Positions 46,516-56,457 of a stretch of 64,000 nt of DNA are shown here, in pieces; position 1 is the first letter of the stretch, and the number at the start of each line of letters is the position of its first letter. Under the pieces are notes generated by a model, which was not told the DNA's origin, made no database searches, and saw nothing but the letters and a program-made list of their open reading frames with translations. The position numbers were made by a program, and so were the translations under genes. The DNA comes from Sphingobacteriales bacterium (GTDB lineage: Bacteria; Bacteroidota; Bacteroidia; Chitinophagales; UBA2359), in NCBI GenBank assembly GCA_016718845.1, contig JADKCK010000003.1, positions 124,001 to 188,000 on the forward strand, read 5' to 3'.

Positions 46516-46527
46516 GGTGCAAAGATA
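46516..46527 (-). promoter_or_regulatory. Leftward late promoter
   Basis: TAtcTTTG on the minus strand (46527-46520), 18 bp before the TerS ATG. The -33 region is weak (TTTG only 15 bp away), which suggests an activator. The -7 box is extended by GCACC, mirrored at the rightward promoter. Confidence 0.6.
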
Positions 46528-46618
46528 CAGCGATAAAACACGCAAAATTATGCATGTTATTATGTTTAAGCGAGTGCATTACAAGATACACCTTGATAAT
46601 AATAACTATATTAGTTGG

Positions 46619-46654
46619 TTTGGATTGAGTGAAAATAGCTTGTACTTTTGCACC
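46619..46654 (+). promoter_or_regulatory. Rightward late promoter
   Basis: TTTG (46619-46622), a 20-bp spacer and TAcTTTTG (46643-46650), extended by tttgcacc (46647-46654), an 8-bp inverse copy of ggtgcaaa at the leftward promoter. Confidence 0.65.
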
Positions 46655-46704
46655 GTCAAACAATATAAGCAATAACGCTATCGCTAACAGTAAAAAATAA
46701 CCAT

Positions 46705-47601
46705 GTGAAGCCAATTACCATTCATACCGAAGATATAAACACTTACGGATTTTGGATACTAACTGATGGTATCAATACCGCCCGCTTTAAGAAAAACCCT
46801 GTCTTGTTTTATAACCATTATACATGGTCGATGCCTATCGGAAAATGGGAAGAGTTAAAAATAGAACAAGGCAACATAACCGCAGCGCCCAAGTTTGACA
46901 CCAACGACGAACAAGGAAAAATAGTAGGGCGTAAATTCGAGGATGGCTATCTAAATGCCGCAAGCATAGGTATTAGGACAATAGAAACCAGCGACGACCC
47001 TAGACACCTAAAGCCTGGGCAAACAAGACCAACTGTAACCAAGTGCGAGTTGATAGAAGTTAGTGTGGTGGCTATTCCAGCCAATGCCCAAGCAACCGTA
47101 GTGTTGTGCGACGAAAGCGGGCAGGCTATCACCAACCTAAACATAGACGATATTTTTAAACCATTATCTATAAAAGAAATGACCCCAGACATAACACAGT
47201 TGCAACTAAAAATACAGCAGCTCGAAGCTGATAAGCAGCAATTGGAGCAAGAAAAACAACAACAGGCTGTTGCTGCTAAAAAACAAAATGCCGAAACCCT
47301 AGTAGATGCCGCCATTGGCAGTAACAAGATACTTGCATCGCTGCGCGACAGCTATGTGCGTTTAGCCACACAAGACTACGAGGCAACCAAAAGTATTATA
47401 GACGGTACAAAACCCTATAAGCCCGTTAGTGAGCAACTAAAACAAGGTAGCTCTCCAACAAAAACAGATGCGGATTTGTACGACAAGCTAGACAAAGAGG
47501 GCGGATTAGCAAAGCTAAAAGCCGAAAACCCTACCGAATTCGAACGCCTCTTGGAGGCGAAAAAAGAGGTGGTCAAAGCAAGCGGAAAATTCTCGGAATA
47601 A
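46705..47601 (+). CDS. Prohead protease with scaffold tail
   Basis: 298 residues from GTG 46705. The text reads ccATGTGAAG: the ATG two bases earlier runs straight into TGA, so an extra TG may hide an ATG start. Residues ~1-145: U35-type prohead protease (FYNHYTWSMPIGKWEELKIE, GYLNAASIGIRTIE, LIEVSVVAIPANAQATV). Residues ~165-200 form a Gln/Lys-rich coiled coil and the rest is helical, as in scaffold proteins. Mu gene I/Z combine these roles similarly. Heads the rightward late operon. Confidence 0.82.
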   Translation: MKPITIHTEDINTYGFWILTDGINTARFKKNPVLFYNHYTWSMPIGKWEELKIEQGNITAAPKFDTNDEQGKIVGRKFEDGYLNAASIGIRTIETSDDPRHLKPGQTRPTVTKCELIEVSVVAIPANAQATVVLCDESGQAITNLNIDDIFKPLSIKEMTPDITQLQLKIQQLEADKQQLEQEKQQQAVAAKKQNAETLVDAAIGSNKILASLRDSYVRLATQDYEATKSIIDGTKPYKPVSEQLKQGSSPTKTDADLYDKLDKEGGLAKLKAENPTEFERLLEAKKEVVKASGKFSE

Positions 47602-47626
47602 ACATAAACAAAAATCATTTAATTCA

Positions 47627-47985
47627 ATGAAAAAATCCTTTCTCTATGTCGCGTCAATACTGGCAGTATTTATTGCGGCTTACCAGGGCATCGTAAAAAT
47701 ACCTGTTCCGGATAGCGACCAGCCCCCGCAAATAACAATACATAGCGTAGCTATTATTGGGGCAATTGGCGACTCTGTTTCGGATACCGCCAAAATAATG
47801 TTTTCCCAAAAAGGCGAAAATGCCGAACATCAACTATTGTTACTATTGATACCGTCGCAAAAGCGACTCCTTTGGTAGCATCGGGCAGCGTACCTAAATT
47901 ATACCACACGCCGCGACCACGCGATAAGCTATCAGCCTACGTAACCGCCACTGCTCAAAATCTAATTGCTCACCGTTTTTACTAG
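47627..47985 (+). CDS. Membrane-anchored small phage protein (frameshifted)
   Basis: About 118 residues. N-terminal signal anchor (FLYVASILAVFIAAY), then a periplasmic part; the frame shifts near 47830 and continues TIVTIDTVAKATPLVASGSV to TATAQNLIAHRFY. Together with the next gene it may serve lysis (spanin or holin accessory), but no motif proves this. Confidence 0.5.
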
Positions 47986-47990
47986 ATATT

Positions 47991-48200
47991 ATGCACGACC
48001 ACCATACTCATCTACCCGGACTAGGATTTACCCTTGCGGCAGCTATAACAAGCCTTGTTACAAGCCTTATGCAGTGGCTACCAGATACCATACAACTACT
48101 AATTGCCATTTGCTCGTTAGCCTTAATTCTCTTAAAGATAAGGGAGCAAGTACTTATTAACCAAGCCAAAAAAAAAGATTTAGACAATGGCAGGAATTAA
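47991..48200 (+). CDS. Holin-like small membrane protein
   Basis: 69 residues, two hydrophobic stretches (GFTLAAAITSLVTSLMQWL and IQLLIAICSLALILLKI), short His-rich N-terminus, basic C-terminus. This layout is typical of holins. Overlaps the capsid start by 14 bp. Function by layout only. Confidence 0.5.
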   Translation: MHDHHTHLPGLGFTLAAAITSLVTSLMQWLPDTIQLLIAICSLALILLKIREQVLINQAKKKDLDNGRN

Positions 48201-49147
48201 CAAAGAGATTTGGATAGACACCCTAATAGGGCAGGACTTTTGGGCGGGAGACTACTTTTTCCGACCTGGTTGAGATGTCGGAGTTTGTAGAAAACGACCG
48301 CATCAACCTACAGTTCATGTCGCCCAATGCCACTCAAATACAAGTCAATCCGGTATATCCGTTGCCCGTAATTGAGCAAACCGACATACACGACTTTGTT
48401 GAGTTAGACGACTACGCAACATCGGCTCGCCGATTTACAGACATTGTAGACATAGAGTTATCCTACGACCGCCGAAATGCCTACCTCCGCTCTGACAAAG
48501 AAAAGCTACGCGAAGCGGTAGCGCAAAGTTTTTTGTGGAACATGGGACCAGCCGACAATACCCTAAAAACACCCGTGATAGCCGCATCTACAACAGGCGC
48601 TCCGCTTGCTGATGGGTACAACCCAATAGTGGCGGCAGACTTAGTAAAGCTGCGTATTGCCTTAGATGCCACCTATCCGGGCATGGAAAACCAACCGTAC
48701 CGACTGTTAGTAGATAGTACTACCTTTTGGAACTTTGTGTCGACCAACCCTAATATCCTAACCCAGCAACAACTAAATAACCCTAATAACAATATGGGTT
48801 TTGCAGGTACAGGACCCGGAGCAAACGGATTGTCTTTTACCTATTACGGATTTATTGTTACAGTCGACAACCGAACACCATGGTATAATGGTACCACCAA
48901 ATTAGCCTACAACCCGCTTGTGCCACCCGTAATAGGTACCGACCTACGCTCGGCGATAGCTTACGTACCGGGCAAAAGCGGCTACAAAAGCCTCGGCTCT
49001 ACCAAGATGTTTGCTCGCACCGACGACCCCGAATGGCGGGCAAGCTTTTACGAACTCTTAACCCCGCGCAAAGGCGGTCTATTTGGCACTAACGCCGCAG
49101 GCGAGCAGATGAAACAAATGGCGGCGCTTATTGTACGATTACCATAG
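48187..49147 (+). CDS. Major capsid protein (one frameshift near the N-terminus)
   Basis: About 320 residues. ATG 48187 (MAGINKEIWIDTLIGQDFW) shifts frame near 48264, in a T-run, to SDLVEMSEFVENDRINLQFM and continues intact. DIVDIELSYDRRNAYLRSDK, YRLLVDSTTFWNFVSTNP and the C-terminal YELLTPRKGGLFG fit the capsids of Bacteroidota Mu-like phages as I know them. Follows protease/scaffold as expected. Confidence 0.75.
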
Positions 49148-49167
49148 ACTGTTTTTATTGTTTTTTG

Positions 49168-49194
49168 GGCTGGAGCGAGTGTATCGCTCCAGCC
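49168..49194. other. Stable hairpin behind the capsid gene
   Basis: An 11-bp perfect stem (ggctggagcga with tcgctccagcc), loop gtgta, 21 bp after the capsid stop. No T-run follows, so it probably protects the capsid mRNA 3' end or dampens downstream expression. Confidence 0.65.
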
Positions 49195-49216
49195 ATTACA
49201 ACACACACAACGCACT

Positions 49217-49696
49217 ATGAAAAAAACAAACCAACACGGAGGCTGGAAAGTGCCCTTATCTGTAATACAAGGCGGTTCAACACCACCGCTACCAACCGCT
49301 CGCGTAATAGCTCCAACTATTACCTTAATGACAGGCATGTTTGCGGATAATACCGCCATTGACGAATCGCTACACTACGCATTTGCCCACGAGGACTTTG
49401 CGGAAATTGATGTAGCCAGCTACGCATGGAGTGTTACCAACCTAACGCACCCTGCCAATAATGTATCGCCAACCCGGCCAGGGCAGGCAATGTGTTTGAG
49501 TTTGACTTTACAAGGCACGCAACAGACCAGTCGATACTATTGGTTAGGTGCATGGTAACGGACACCGATGGTGGCGTTGGCGAAGGGGTAGCCCTAATCG
49601 GTCCTATTAAACGCACCACAGGCTCACCATTCCACAATGTACTAATACCGTATAGGTATATCCCCCGATGTAAGCACACTAGCGGTTACCGTTAGT
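49217..49696 (+). CDS. Phage structural protein with Ig-like fold (frameshifted)
   Basis: About 158 residues in two frames joined near 49480: WKVPLSVIQGGSTPPLPTAR, DVASYAWSVTNLTHP, then VFEFDFTRHATDQSILLVRC and MVTDTDGGVGEG. The pattern of alternating strands with DxDGGVG resembles PKD/Ig decoration domains. Perhaps a capsid decoration or head-tail protein. Confidence 0.45.
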
Positions 49697-49723
49697 CAAA
49701 ACCATAACAAAACTACTTCTACG

Positions 49724-49969
49724 ATGGCTAAGGGTACAAAGCGATGGTGGTCGCAAAAGACCACACATGCCTATTGGATAGACTGGGATGCCGACGGCAC
49801 ACCTGATATTACCATGCCCGATAGTACCACACTAATAGGACGGCAGTACACCTACCCTGCACCAGCGGGTTTCGAGCTGTACTTTACCCACGACAACAAC
49901 AACGACTACATTGTAACTGTCGGGTTTAGCCCACAATACTGCCAAGTGTGCAGGGTGTATTTTAACTAA
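49724..49969 (+). CDS. Small phage protein, unknown
   Basis: 81 residues, intact: MAKGTKRWWSQKTTHAYWID, WDADGTPDITMPD. The frame is open upstream into the previous gene, so the two may once have been one. Ends QVCRVYFN. Confidence 0.5.
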   Translation: MAKGTKRWWSQKTTHAYWIDWDADGTPDITMPDSTTLIGRQYTYPAPAGFELYFTHDNNNDYIVTVGFSPQYCQVCRVYFN

Positions 49970-49988
49970 AATCTCTCACCAACTAACC

Positions 49989-50297
49989 ATGAAAGAAATA
50001 CTAAAAGAATTAAGCTTAGACACTAAGACAACAGAAGTCGATGTAGTGGCTGCCATCAAGGCACTGAAAGAAAAAGCGGGCGAAGCCCAACCTATCATTG
50101 CCAACGAAAAAAACCTGCAAAAAGCAGAGGCGTTTTTTAAACAAAACCCCAAGGCGGTTAGCGTGCTTATTACAGGCGATAATAACCTATTTGTCGTTGC
50201 GCAACAAGCAAAAGCAACAGCATTTGCCGCCAAAAACAAAACCGCACTTTACTTGGCAACACCTAGCGATAAAGGCGTTACCCTAAAACAACAATAA
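49989..50297 (+). CDS. Phage protein, unknown
   Basis: 102 residues, intact. Helical N-terminus (MKEILKELSLDTKTTEVDVV), then alternating strands (AVSVLITGDNNLFVVAQQ). Directly before the sheath gene. Unknown role. Confidence 0.6.
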   Translation: MKEILKELSLDTKTTEVDVVAAIKALKEKAGEAQPIIANEKNLQKAEAFFKQNPKAVSVLITGDNNLFVVAQQAKATAFAAKNKTALYLATPSDKGVTLKQQ

Positions 50298-50299
50298 CA

Positions 50300-51526
50300 A
50301 TGGCATTACCACAAGTAATATCTATATTAGGTAACGGCGGATTAAACAATAACACTAACACCTATGCAGTTAGTGGCTTAGTAATGCCTGGCGTACCAAC
50401 GGCAAGTGTGCTAAACATTACACCAGTAGAAATACGAAGCGTAAAACAAGCCGAGTTTTTGGGGATTAATGCCGCCTACGACAATACCAATAACTTGCTG
50501 TGCTACCACCACATTTCCGAGTTTTTCCGTATGTGTCCAAGTGGTACCCTTTGGTTTATGTTAGTGCCGGTAGCCACCACACAAACCAGCATTGCCACGC
50601 CCACCAATACCACCTTTGCCAAAAAGCTGCTACAGGCAGCTAATGGCAAAATCAAACAGTTGGCTATTGCCGGCGGCGGTGCGGTAGGTGCATTGTCGGG
50701 CGGATTAGAAAGCGATGTACTAACAGCTATCCCGCAAGCGCAAGCCTTAGCTAATTCGGAGTGGTCGGAGTTTAGACCTATGCCCGCTATATTGTTAGAG
50801 GGGCGCGGATTTAACGGCACAGCAGCAGCAGCTACCAACCTAACCACCCTAAATGCCCGAAATGTAAGTGTGGTTATTGGGCCAAGATGCGGCCATAGCC
50901 GCACTCAAAACACAATACAATCGCTATGCAGCAGTAGGCACAGCATTGGGCAGCGTGGCGACCGCCAATGTATACGAAAGCATCAAGCACGTAGCAAGGC
51001 TTAATATCGCCAGCGACAGATACAGCCGCTTTTTAACACCTGCCCTAAGCTCGCAAGTAGCACTTACAGGCTATACCGCCGCCGACCTAGATACGCTGCA
51101 CGATAAGGGCTATATATTTGGACGCACCTTTGCAGGCTACCCCGGCGTGTATTGGTCGAGCAGTAAAACCTGCACTGTTAGCACCAACGACTATTATCTT
51201 ATTGAGCGTAACCGCGCTATGTACAAGGTAATAGACGTTGCTCGTACCACTGCTACCGCATTGGCGAAGCTCGGATAGTGGATAGTAACGGCAGGCTAAA
51301 CAGCAAAGACCGAGCAATGCTAGAAACCGAAGTGCGAGCAGCCATACAACTAGGAGCGGGCAACGATATTGTTAAATTAGTATCGGTTGTCATTGACCCC
51401 GCCGCCAACGAAAACAACATACCCTACCCCGCCTACAACACCGACCAAACCTTACGCGTATTTATCAAGATAGTGCCTTTCTTAGGTACCGATATGATAG
51501 AGCTATCAGTAACATTCACCCTATAA
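50300..51526 (+). CDS. Contractile tail sheath protein, DUF2586-like (frameshifted)
   Basis: About 408 residues in three frames joined near 50880 and 51278. Parts: MALPQVISILGNGGLNNNTN, YHHISEFFRMCPSGTLWFML, IGQDAAIAALKTQYNRYAAV, FGRTFAGYPGVYWSSSKTCT and LNSKDRAMLETEVRAAIQ. The order (sheath followed by tube) and the central GRTFAGYPGVYW fit DUF2586 sheath proteins. Its presence implies a Mu-type contractile tail. Confidence 0.75.
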
Positions 51527-51538
51527 ACCTAATAAGCA

Positions 51539-51974
51539 ATGTGTACAATAAACAGCAAGCAATTCGACTGGACACACATATCGTTTTCGTTTAAGGAAAT
51601 GCCGACGTTAGGGTGTATCAAAAATTGACTACAAAGAAAGTCAAGACGTAAAAACGCACTACGGGGCAGGCAACCGTCCAGTAGGAAAGAGTAAAGGAGC
51701 TAGGTCGTTAGAGGGTACTATTGGGTTGTACCCAAGTGCCATATTTCAGATGGAAAAAGCATTGAGCGATGCCAGCAGCGGCGAAAAAACAAGCCTGCTT
51801 GACCTGCCCGAGTTTGATATAACCATGCAATTTAACAACAGCACCGACCCAATAACAACAAAGGTAATACAGGGGTGTAAACTTCAAAAGAATCAGGATT
51901 GTCGTTTGGTAGTGACAAAGTACCGACGTGCACAGGAGTTTCCATTCGTAGCCTACTGCGTAGAAAATTACTAA
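51539..51974 (+). CDS. Tail tube protein (frameshifted)
   Basis: About 145 residues: MCTINSKQFDWTHISFSFKE, then after an indel near 51622 IDYKESQDVKTHYGAGNRPV, LEGTIGLYPSAIFQMEKALS and DITMQFNNSTDPITTKVIQG. The beta-barrel pattern and the place after the sheath fit a gpM-like tube. Confidence 0.72.
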
Positions 51975-51991
51975 ATTATCCATAGTAAAAA

Positions 51992-52590
51992 ATGGCAAAA
52001 AATAACAATAAAGCTAAAATGAGCGAAGAAACGAATATACCAGAAGGCGTAAGCCAAGAGCAAATGGATGTTTGGCAAAAACAATATGGTCCGCAGGGTA
52101 TCATAAAAATTAGCATTGATGTTGCCAAAGAAGAGGACGGCACTATCACCGACAAGGCTGTTGGTTACATTGTGCGCCCATCGGCAAAAAAAGGAGCCAC
52201 CCTTGGCATATACAGCCGTATCTTGCAGCTATATAATCAGGGCAAAATTTTGGACTGTGGCGTATTTGTACTCAACAACTGCAAACTAGGTGGCGATGAA
52301 CGCGTGTTTGGGTCGGACGAAATGGTACACATTGCAGCCGCTACGGTGGTAATGGAGAGTATCACTTTTTTGTCGGGAACGTCGGAGATTATCTAAAAGA
52401 ATTAGATAGTAAATTTCCGATACAGGCTACCCAAAAACACATCGACCTAGAAACCATATTTGGCTACCTTGCAACCTACATGAATATCCCCTTTGCCGAA
52501 GAGCTACCCGATGAGCTAGTTTGGCGAAAGTGGGCGCAACTAAAATCAGTTATAAACAACCCGCTAAATATAACCAATGGCAGATTTTAG
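51992..52590 (+). CDS. Tail assembly chaperone, G/GT-type pair with possible -1 frameshift
   Basis: The zero frame ends at 52396 (134 residues: SQEQMDVWQKQYGPQGIIKI, DKAVGYIVRPSAKKGATLGI). At 52366-52372 lies TTTTTTG in the phase X-XXY-YYZ. Slipping back one base gives VGDYLKELDSKFPIQATQKH and NIPFAEELPDELVWRKWAQL, ending TAG 52590. Phage tail chaperones are known to be made as such pairs (G and GT), coded between tube and tape measure. Here the tape measure is elsewhere. Confidence 0.6.
52366..52372 (+). promoter_or_regulatory. Slippery heptamer for -1 frameshifting
   Basis: TTTTTTG read as T TTT TTG, 25 nt before the zero-frame stop. No strong pseudoknot was found by eye. Confidence 0.5.
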
Positions 52591-53143
52591 TGTCGATGCT
52601 GCCCAATTACTACAATCCGTATTTGGGGCTACGTATGGCAACATATCTAATGCCATACCTCTAAAAAACAAACAAGGCGTACCCATCATCGCCCGATTGA
52701 GCATACCTAGGTTTGGCTATAAAATACGCAAGGGTGATGTTATAGAGCAACTTTTTTTTGAGGCGTTTGAATTTACACCCGTTCTTCTCTTGTCTGTACG
52801 ACAGGAGAAGAACATCGTAAAAACGCCTGTGCAGGGACGCAACGGAACCATAAAAGAGTTAATATCCGATGGCGATTGGCAGGTGTCTGTAAAAGGCATT
52901 TTTCTTGCCGATGACGAAGGTAACTACCCATACGAACAGGTAGCTAGGATAGAAGAACTGCGCAGCGTCCCTGCGTCGTTTCCTGTGGAGTCGGAGATGT
53001 TAAACTTATTTGGCATTTACTCTATGGCGATAGAGTCGTTAGAGTTTTTCGACACCGAAGCCACACCTACTATACAGGCATTTAGCATGAACTGCACAAG
53101 TGACAACACCGACATAGACCTAAAAATCAGACAAGGCTTGTAA
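52577..53143 (+). CDS. Tail protein, DUF6046-like
   Basis: 188 residues, intact. LSVRQEKNIVKTPVQGRNGT, IKELISDGDWQVSVKGIF and PASFPVESEMLNLFGIYSMA recall DUF6046 proteins of Bacteroidota phages. Position between the chaperone and a LysM-type protein suggests a tail-tip or baseplate hub component. Confidence 0.65.
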   Translation: MADFSVDAAQLLQSVFGATYGNISNAIPLKNKQGVPIIARLSIPRFGYKIRKGDVIEQLFFEAFEFTPVLLLSVRQEKNIVKTPVQGRNGTIKELISDGDWQVSVKGIFLADDEGNYPYEQVARIEELRSVPASFPVESEMLNLFGIYSMAIESLEFFDTEATPTIQAFSMNCTSDNTDIDLKIRQGL

Positions 53144-53469
53144 TGAATATCAACAAGGATTACCAATTACTAAAACCAGTCGAGCAAGGACAGTGCGTTT
53201 GGGACATAGCTATACAACTGTACGGCTCGGTCGAAGAACTACCGAGGATATTGTCGGGCAATCCGGAAGTAAGCGTAAACGCGGCGCTTGCCGAAAACAC
53301 AAGCATCCGTTACCAAGCCAATCCCGCCAATGTAACCGACAAGCCTACGATGGATTACCTGCGCGAAAACGAAATAATTGTCAATACGCATCTTGTCATC
53401 ACCGATAGCAACTATTTGTTACAAGAAGACGACAGTCTTTTGCAGCAAGAAGATAATAGCAACATCCTG
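53143..53469 (+). CDS. LysM-like tail protein (3' end uncertain)
   Basis: About 109 residues: VEQGQCVWDIAIQLYGSVEE, then ENEIIVNTHLVITDSNYLLQ and EDDSLLQQEDNSNIL. Similar to small LysM-type tail proteins (P2 gpX type) that link tail tube and hub. TAATG overlap with the previous gene. The stop cannot be seen, because a G-homopolymer block starts at 53469. Confidence 0.65.
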
Positions 53470-53580
53470 GGGGGGGCCCCCTTGTGTCGTTGGTTGGTTT
53501 TGTTTCTCGGCGGGGGGGGCGCTAAAAAGTTTTTGTTGGCGCGGTTTTTGGGGGCCGGGGGGAAAAAAAAATTCTATAAC
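53469..53580. other. Homopolymer-rich block of doubtful quality
   Basis: Runs of 7-8 G, CCCCC, TTTTT and 9 A, high G on one strand, unlike any neighbouring base composition. The next gene starts directly after it. Probably a sequencing or assembly fault. Confidence 0.7.
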
Positions 53581-55276
53581 ATGCCCGACTTAAGAATAAG
53601 CCAACTACCTGCACTATCTACGGGCTTATTGCCCAATGCCGAAATACCCGTGTCGCAAAGCGGCACAACATACAAGATAAGCGCATCGGGCTTGGCTGCC
53701 CTTTCGTTTGGTAGTGGCGGTGGATTAAGTGTTGTTACAACTGATGCCACACTAACGGGTGAATTTGGCACTAGGTAACCCGCTATCAATTGCCAATCCG
53801 TTGCCTGCTTGGAGCCAACGGACAGGTTGCTTTCTATTATTGGCGGTAACTTGCAATGGGTTACGCCCTCGACAGGTGGCAGTGGGTTAAGTATTGTTAC
53901 AACCGATGCCACACTAACCGGAGACGGCACCATAGGCAACCCGTTATCTATTGCCAATCCATTACCTACCGGCGGTTCTTCTGGTCAATTCCTAAGTCCT
54001 TCGGGCTGGTCGGATACCGAAAAAATAATAGGCATTACAGTAAGCGGTACTACTACCAAAACCATTGCCTTGCAACGCAACTTAGGCCTACCCAACCTTA
54101 CGGCCAACCTTACCATACCCGCCCTGTCAATCGGAGCTGGCATTAGTGGCGATGGGTATACGACGCCCTTATCCGTCACTAATCCGTTACCGACAGGCGG
54201 AGCCAACGGGCAGGTGCTAACCATGTCGGCAGGAACGCCCGTATGGTCGTTTGTAACAGGCAACTACATACCTATAACAGGCACATCTGTGAGCGATCCC
54301 GTAACAGGAAATATACAACTCGCAACAGGCACGCCCAAATCCATATACATGACCATAGGTAGCGAAACAAGCGCTTATGGGATTAAGCGGAGCGGGCGGC
54401 GCCAAAATAAACTATTTTGCGGGCGGAACAGGGGGCATATCGCATATACAAGCCCGACCGTCCAATGTGGCTACACTATTTGCGCGAATAGGGGCGGCAT
54501 CCGGGCTACACCGACTATGGCATAACCGCTACCGCCACGGCAAAGCTAACACAGGCGGTGTAGTACTATCGGTTGCTAATGCAGGCGAGCTACAACTAAA
54601 AGACCCAAACCGAGCCGTAGGCAAGGTTTGGACATGCACCAACGGCACAACAGGAGGCGGTACGTGGCAAACACCCACAGCATCGGCATCTATCACAACC
54701 AATGCCACATTAACGGGCGCGGGTACAGTTGGTAGTCCATTGGGCGTAACCAGCCCGCTACCAACTCCTGCAGGCAATACATTTAATACCTTGTACTCCG
54801 ACGGCACCGCATGGCAGCCTACTATCTTTTTCCGCGCCAATGGTGCTGGCAATTTCGGCATGGGCAACGGTACCATTATGGCATCAACCATGTTTAATAT
54901 TAGCAACAATCTCTCTGCCAACGATACAACAATGCAGGTGCAAAATGCCCGCGTTGGAGCAACCACCGAAACCTTAGCAATGGCAGTGTCAGTTACTAAT
55001 AATAATACATCTACCAATATCGGACTACAGGTGGCAGTGGCTAACAGCACGGGAGCTAAATACGCTCTACGTTTAATAGACGGGCTAGAGGCTACCAACA
55101 AGGTATTACGCTGCGTTGATGCGGCGGGCAATGCCCAATGGTCAACCGCAGCATCGGCACTAACAGGCGGAACAGCTCCGAGCATTACGGGGTCGCGCGG
55201 CGGAAACGCAGCACTTGGAAGCTTATTAACCGAACTTAACACGCTAGGTATTATCACCAATTCAACAACCCCATAA
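53581..55276 (+). CDS. Tail fibre-like protein with internal repeats (frameshifted)
   Basis: About 565 codons in at least three frames (joins near 53765 and 54390). Starts MPDLRISQLPALSTGLLPNA. The unit SVVTTDATLTGDGTIGNPLS recurs near 53730, 53890 and, as SITTNATLTGAGTVGSPLGV, near 54690. The end TGSRGGNAALGSLLTELNTL is a common fibre C-terminus. Gly/Thr/Asn-rich beta structure. Likely host-receptor binding; adhesins of this kind vary fast. Confidence 0.72.
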
Positions 55277-55277
55277 G

Positions 55278-55540
55278 ATGAAAAATATCACACTTTCAGC
55301 TACCCAATGGTTGCTAATATACTCATTGTTTAAGAACTGGAAGGCGTTAGTACACGCTGCTAAACGTGCCTTAGGCGATATTTCCTGGATAACGATATAG
55401 ACCTATCGCAAGGCGGCAATGTAACGGCAGCAATTAGTAACTCACACGCCGAGGTAGTTTACAATGCCGTCGGGCAGATGGCTCTAACCGAAGAGGTAGA
55501 AGACTTGCTGGACGCAATAGCAGACCAATTAGATGCTTAG
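55278..55540 (+). CDS. Small phage protein behind the fibre (frameshifted)
   Basis: About 87 residues: MKNITLSATQWLLIYSLFKN, then after an indel near 55381 FLDNDIDLSQGGNVTAAISN and VEDLLDAIADQLDA. May be a fibre chaperone by position only. Overlaps the next gene by 8 bp. Confidence 0.5.
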
Positions 55541-56456
55541 CCTTAATTGCAAGGTTGTTGTTGGTAACATTACACTTGCCTATATCAACAATGTAACGAT
55601 AGAAAGCTCAACAAAAGAACTATCCCAAACCTGCGTAATACATCTACCCAAAAGCACAAAACTACAAGATACCGATTTGCTAAACCTAATAGGCAGGGGT
55701 GACACAGTAGAGGTTTGGTTGGGATATAACACCGACCTACGTAAGGAATTTGAGGGTTACGTAACCAAAGTAGAGCCAAGCGTACCGTTTGTTATTCATT
55801 GCGAGAATAGCGCTTACCTGCTCAAGCAAGCCACTGTATCGCAAAGCTGGCGCAATCCGCATCTGTCAGAAATTATCGCCGCCATCACTACTACCCCCGC
55901 CGTAGTCGAAGAGATGCAGTTTGGGGCATTTCGCATCAACCAGACATCGCCCTATAAGGTAATAGAAGGCTTGCGAGAGAAATTTGGCATACAGTCGTTT
56001 TTCAAAAATAGCGTATTGCATGTTGGCACTGTACCACCACCACAAACGGCAAAGTATGATTTTCAGCAAAACATCGTATCGCACAACCTAACCTGGAAAA
56101 CCAAAGACGAGTTTAATTTTGGCGTAAAGGCGGTATCCGTATTGCCCAACAACGAAATACACGAATATACCGCTGGCTCAAACAGTGGTAATACAAAAAC
56201 TGTCACCTACTACAATTTAAGCGAAGTCGAGCTAAAACGCCGCGCCAGTACCTTGTTGCAACAACAGAGCTACGATGGTTACGATGGAGAGATAACAACC
56301 TTCGGATTACCATACATACAGCACGCAGACATAGCCGAACTACGCGATAACGAATACCCTACACGCTCAGGTAGCTACCAAATAGAAAAAACCACTGTGT
56401 CGTTTGGGCAGAGTGGTTTTAGACGAACATTAAAACTAGGACAACGCATCGTTTAA
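55533..56456 (+). CDS. Baseplate hub, late control protein D family
   Basis: 307 residues, intact. ANL-independent features of gpD/gp27-like hubs: an N-terminal barrel (VTIESSTKELSQTCVIHLPK; DTVEVWLGYNTDLRKEFEGY), then YKVIEGLREKFGIQSFFKNS and a C-terminal barrel (QHADIAELRDNEYPTRSGSY, KTTVSFGQSGFRRTLKLG). It forms the central hub of a contractile tail. Confidence 0.82.
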   Translation: MLSLNCKVVVGNITLAYINNVTIESSTKELSQTCVIHLPKSTKLQDTDLLNLIGRGDTVEVWLGYNTDLRKEFEGYVTKVEPSVPFVIHCENSAYLLKQATVSQSWRNPHLSEIIAAITTTPAVVEEMQFGAFRINQTSPYKVIEGLREKFGIQSFFKNSVLHVGTVPPPQTAKYDFQQNIVSHNLTWKTKDEFNFGVKAVSVLPNNEIHEYTAGSNSGNTKTVTYYNLSEVELKRRASTLLQQQSYDGYDGEITTFGLPYIQHADIAELRDNEYPTRSGSYQIEKTTVSFGQSGFRRTLKLGQRIV

Positions 56457-56457
56457 C

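Noticed and set aside
54529..55260. 243-aa minus-strand ORF
   Set aside because: Antisense of the repetitive tail fibre gene.
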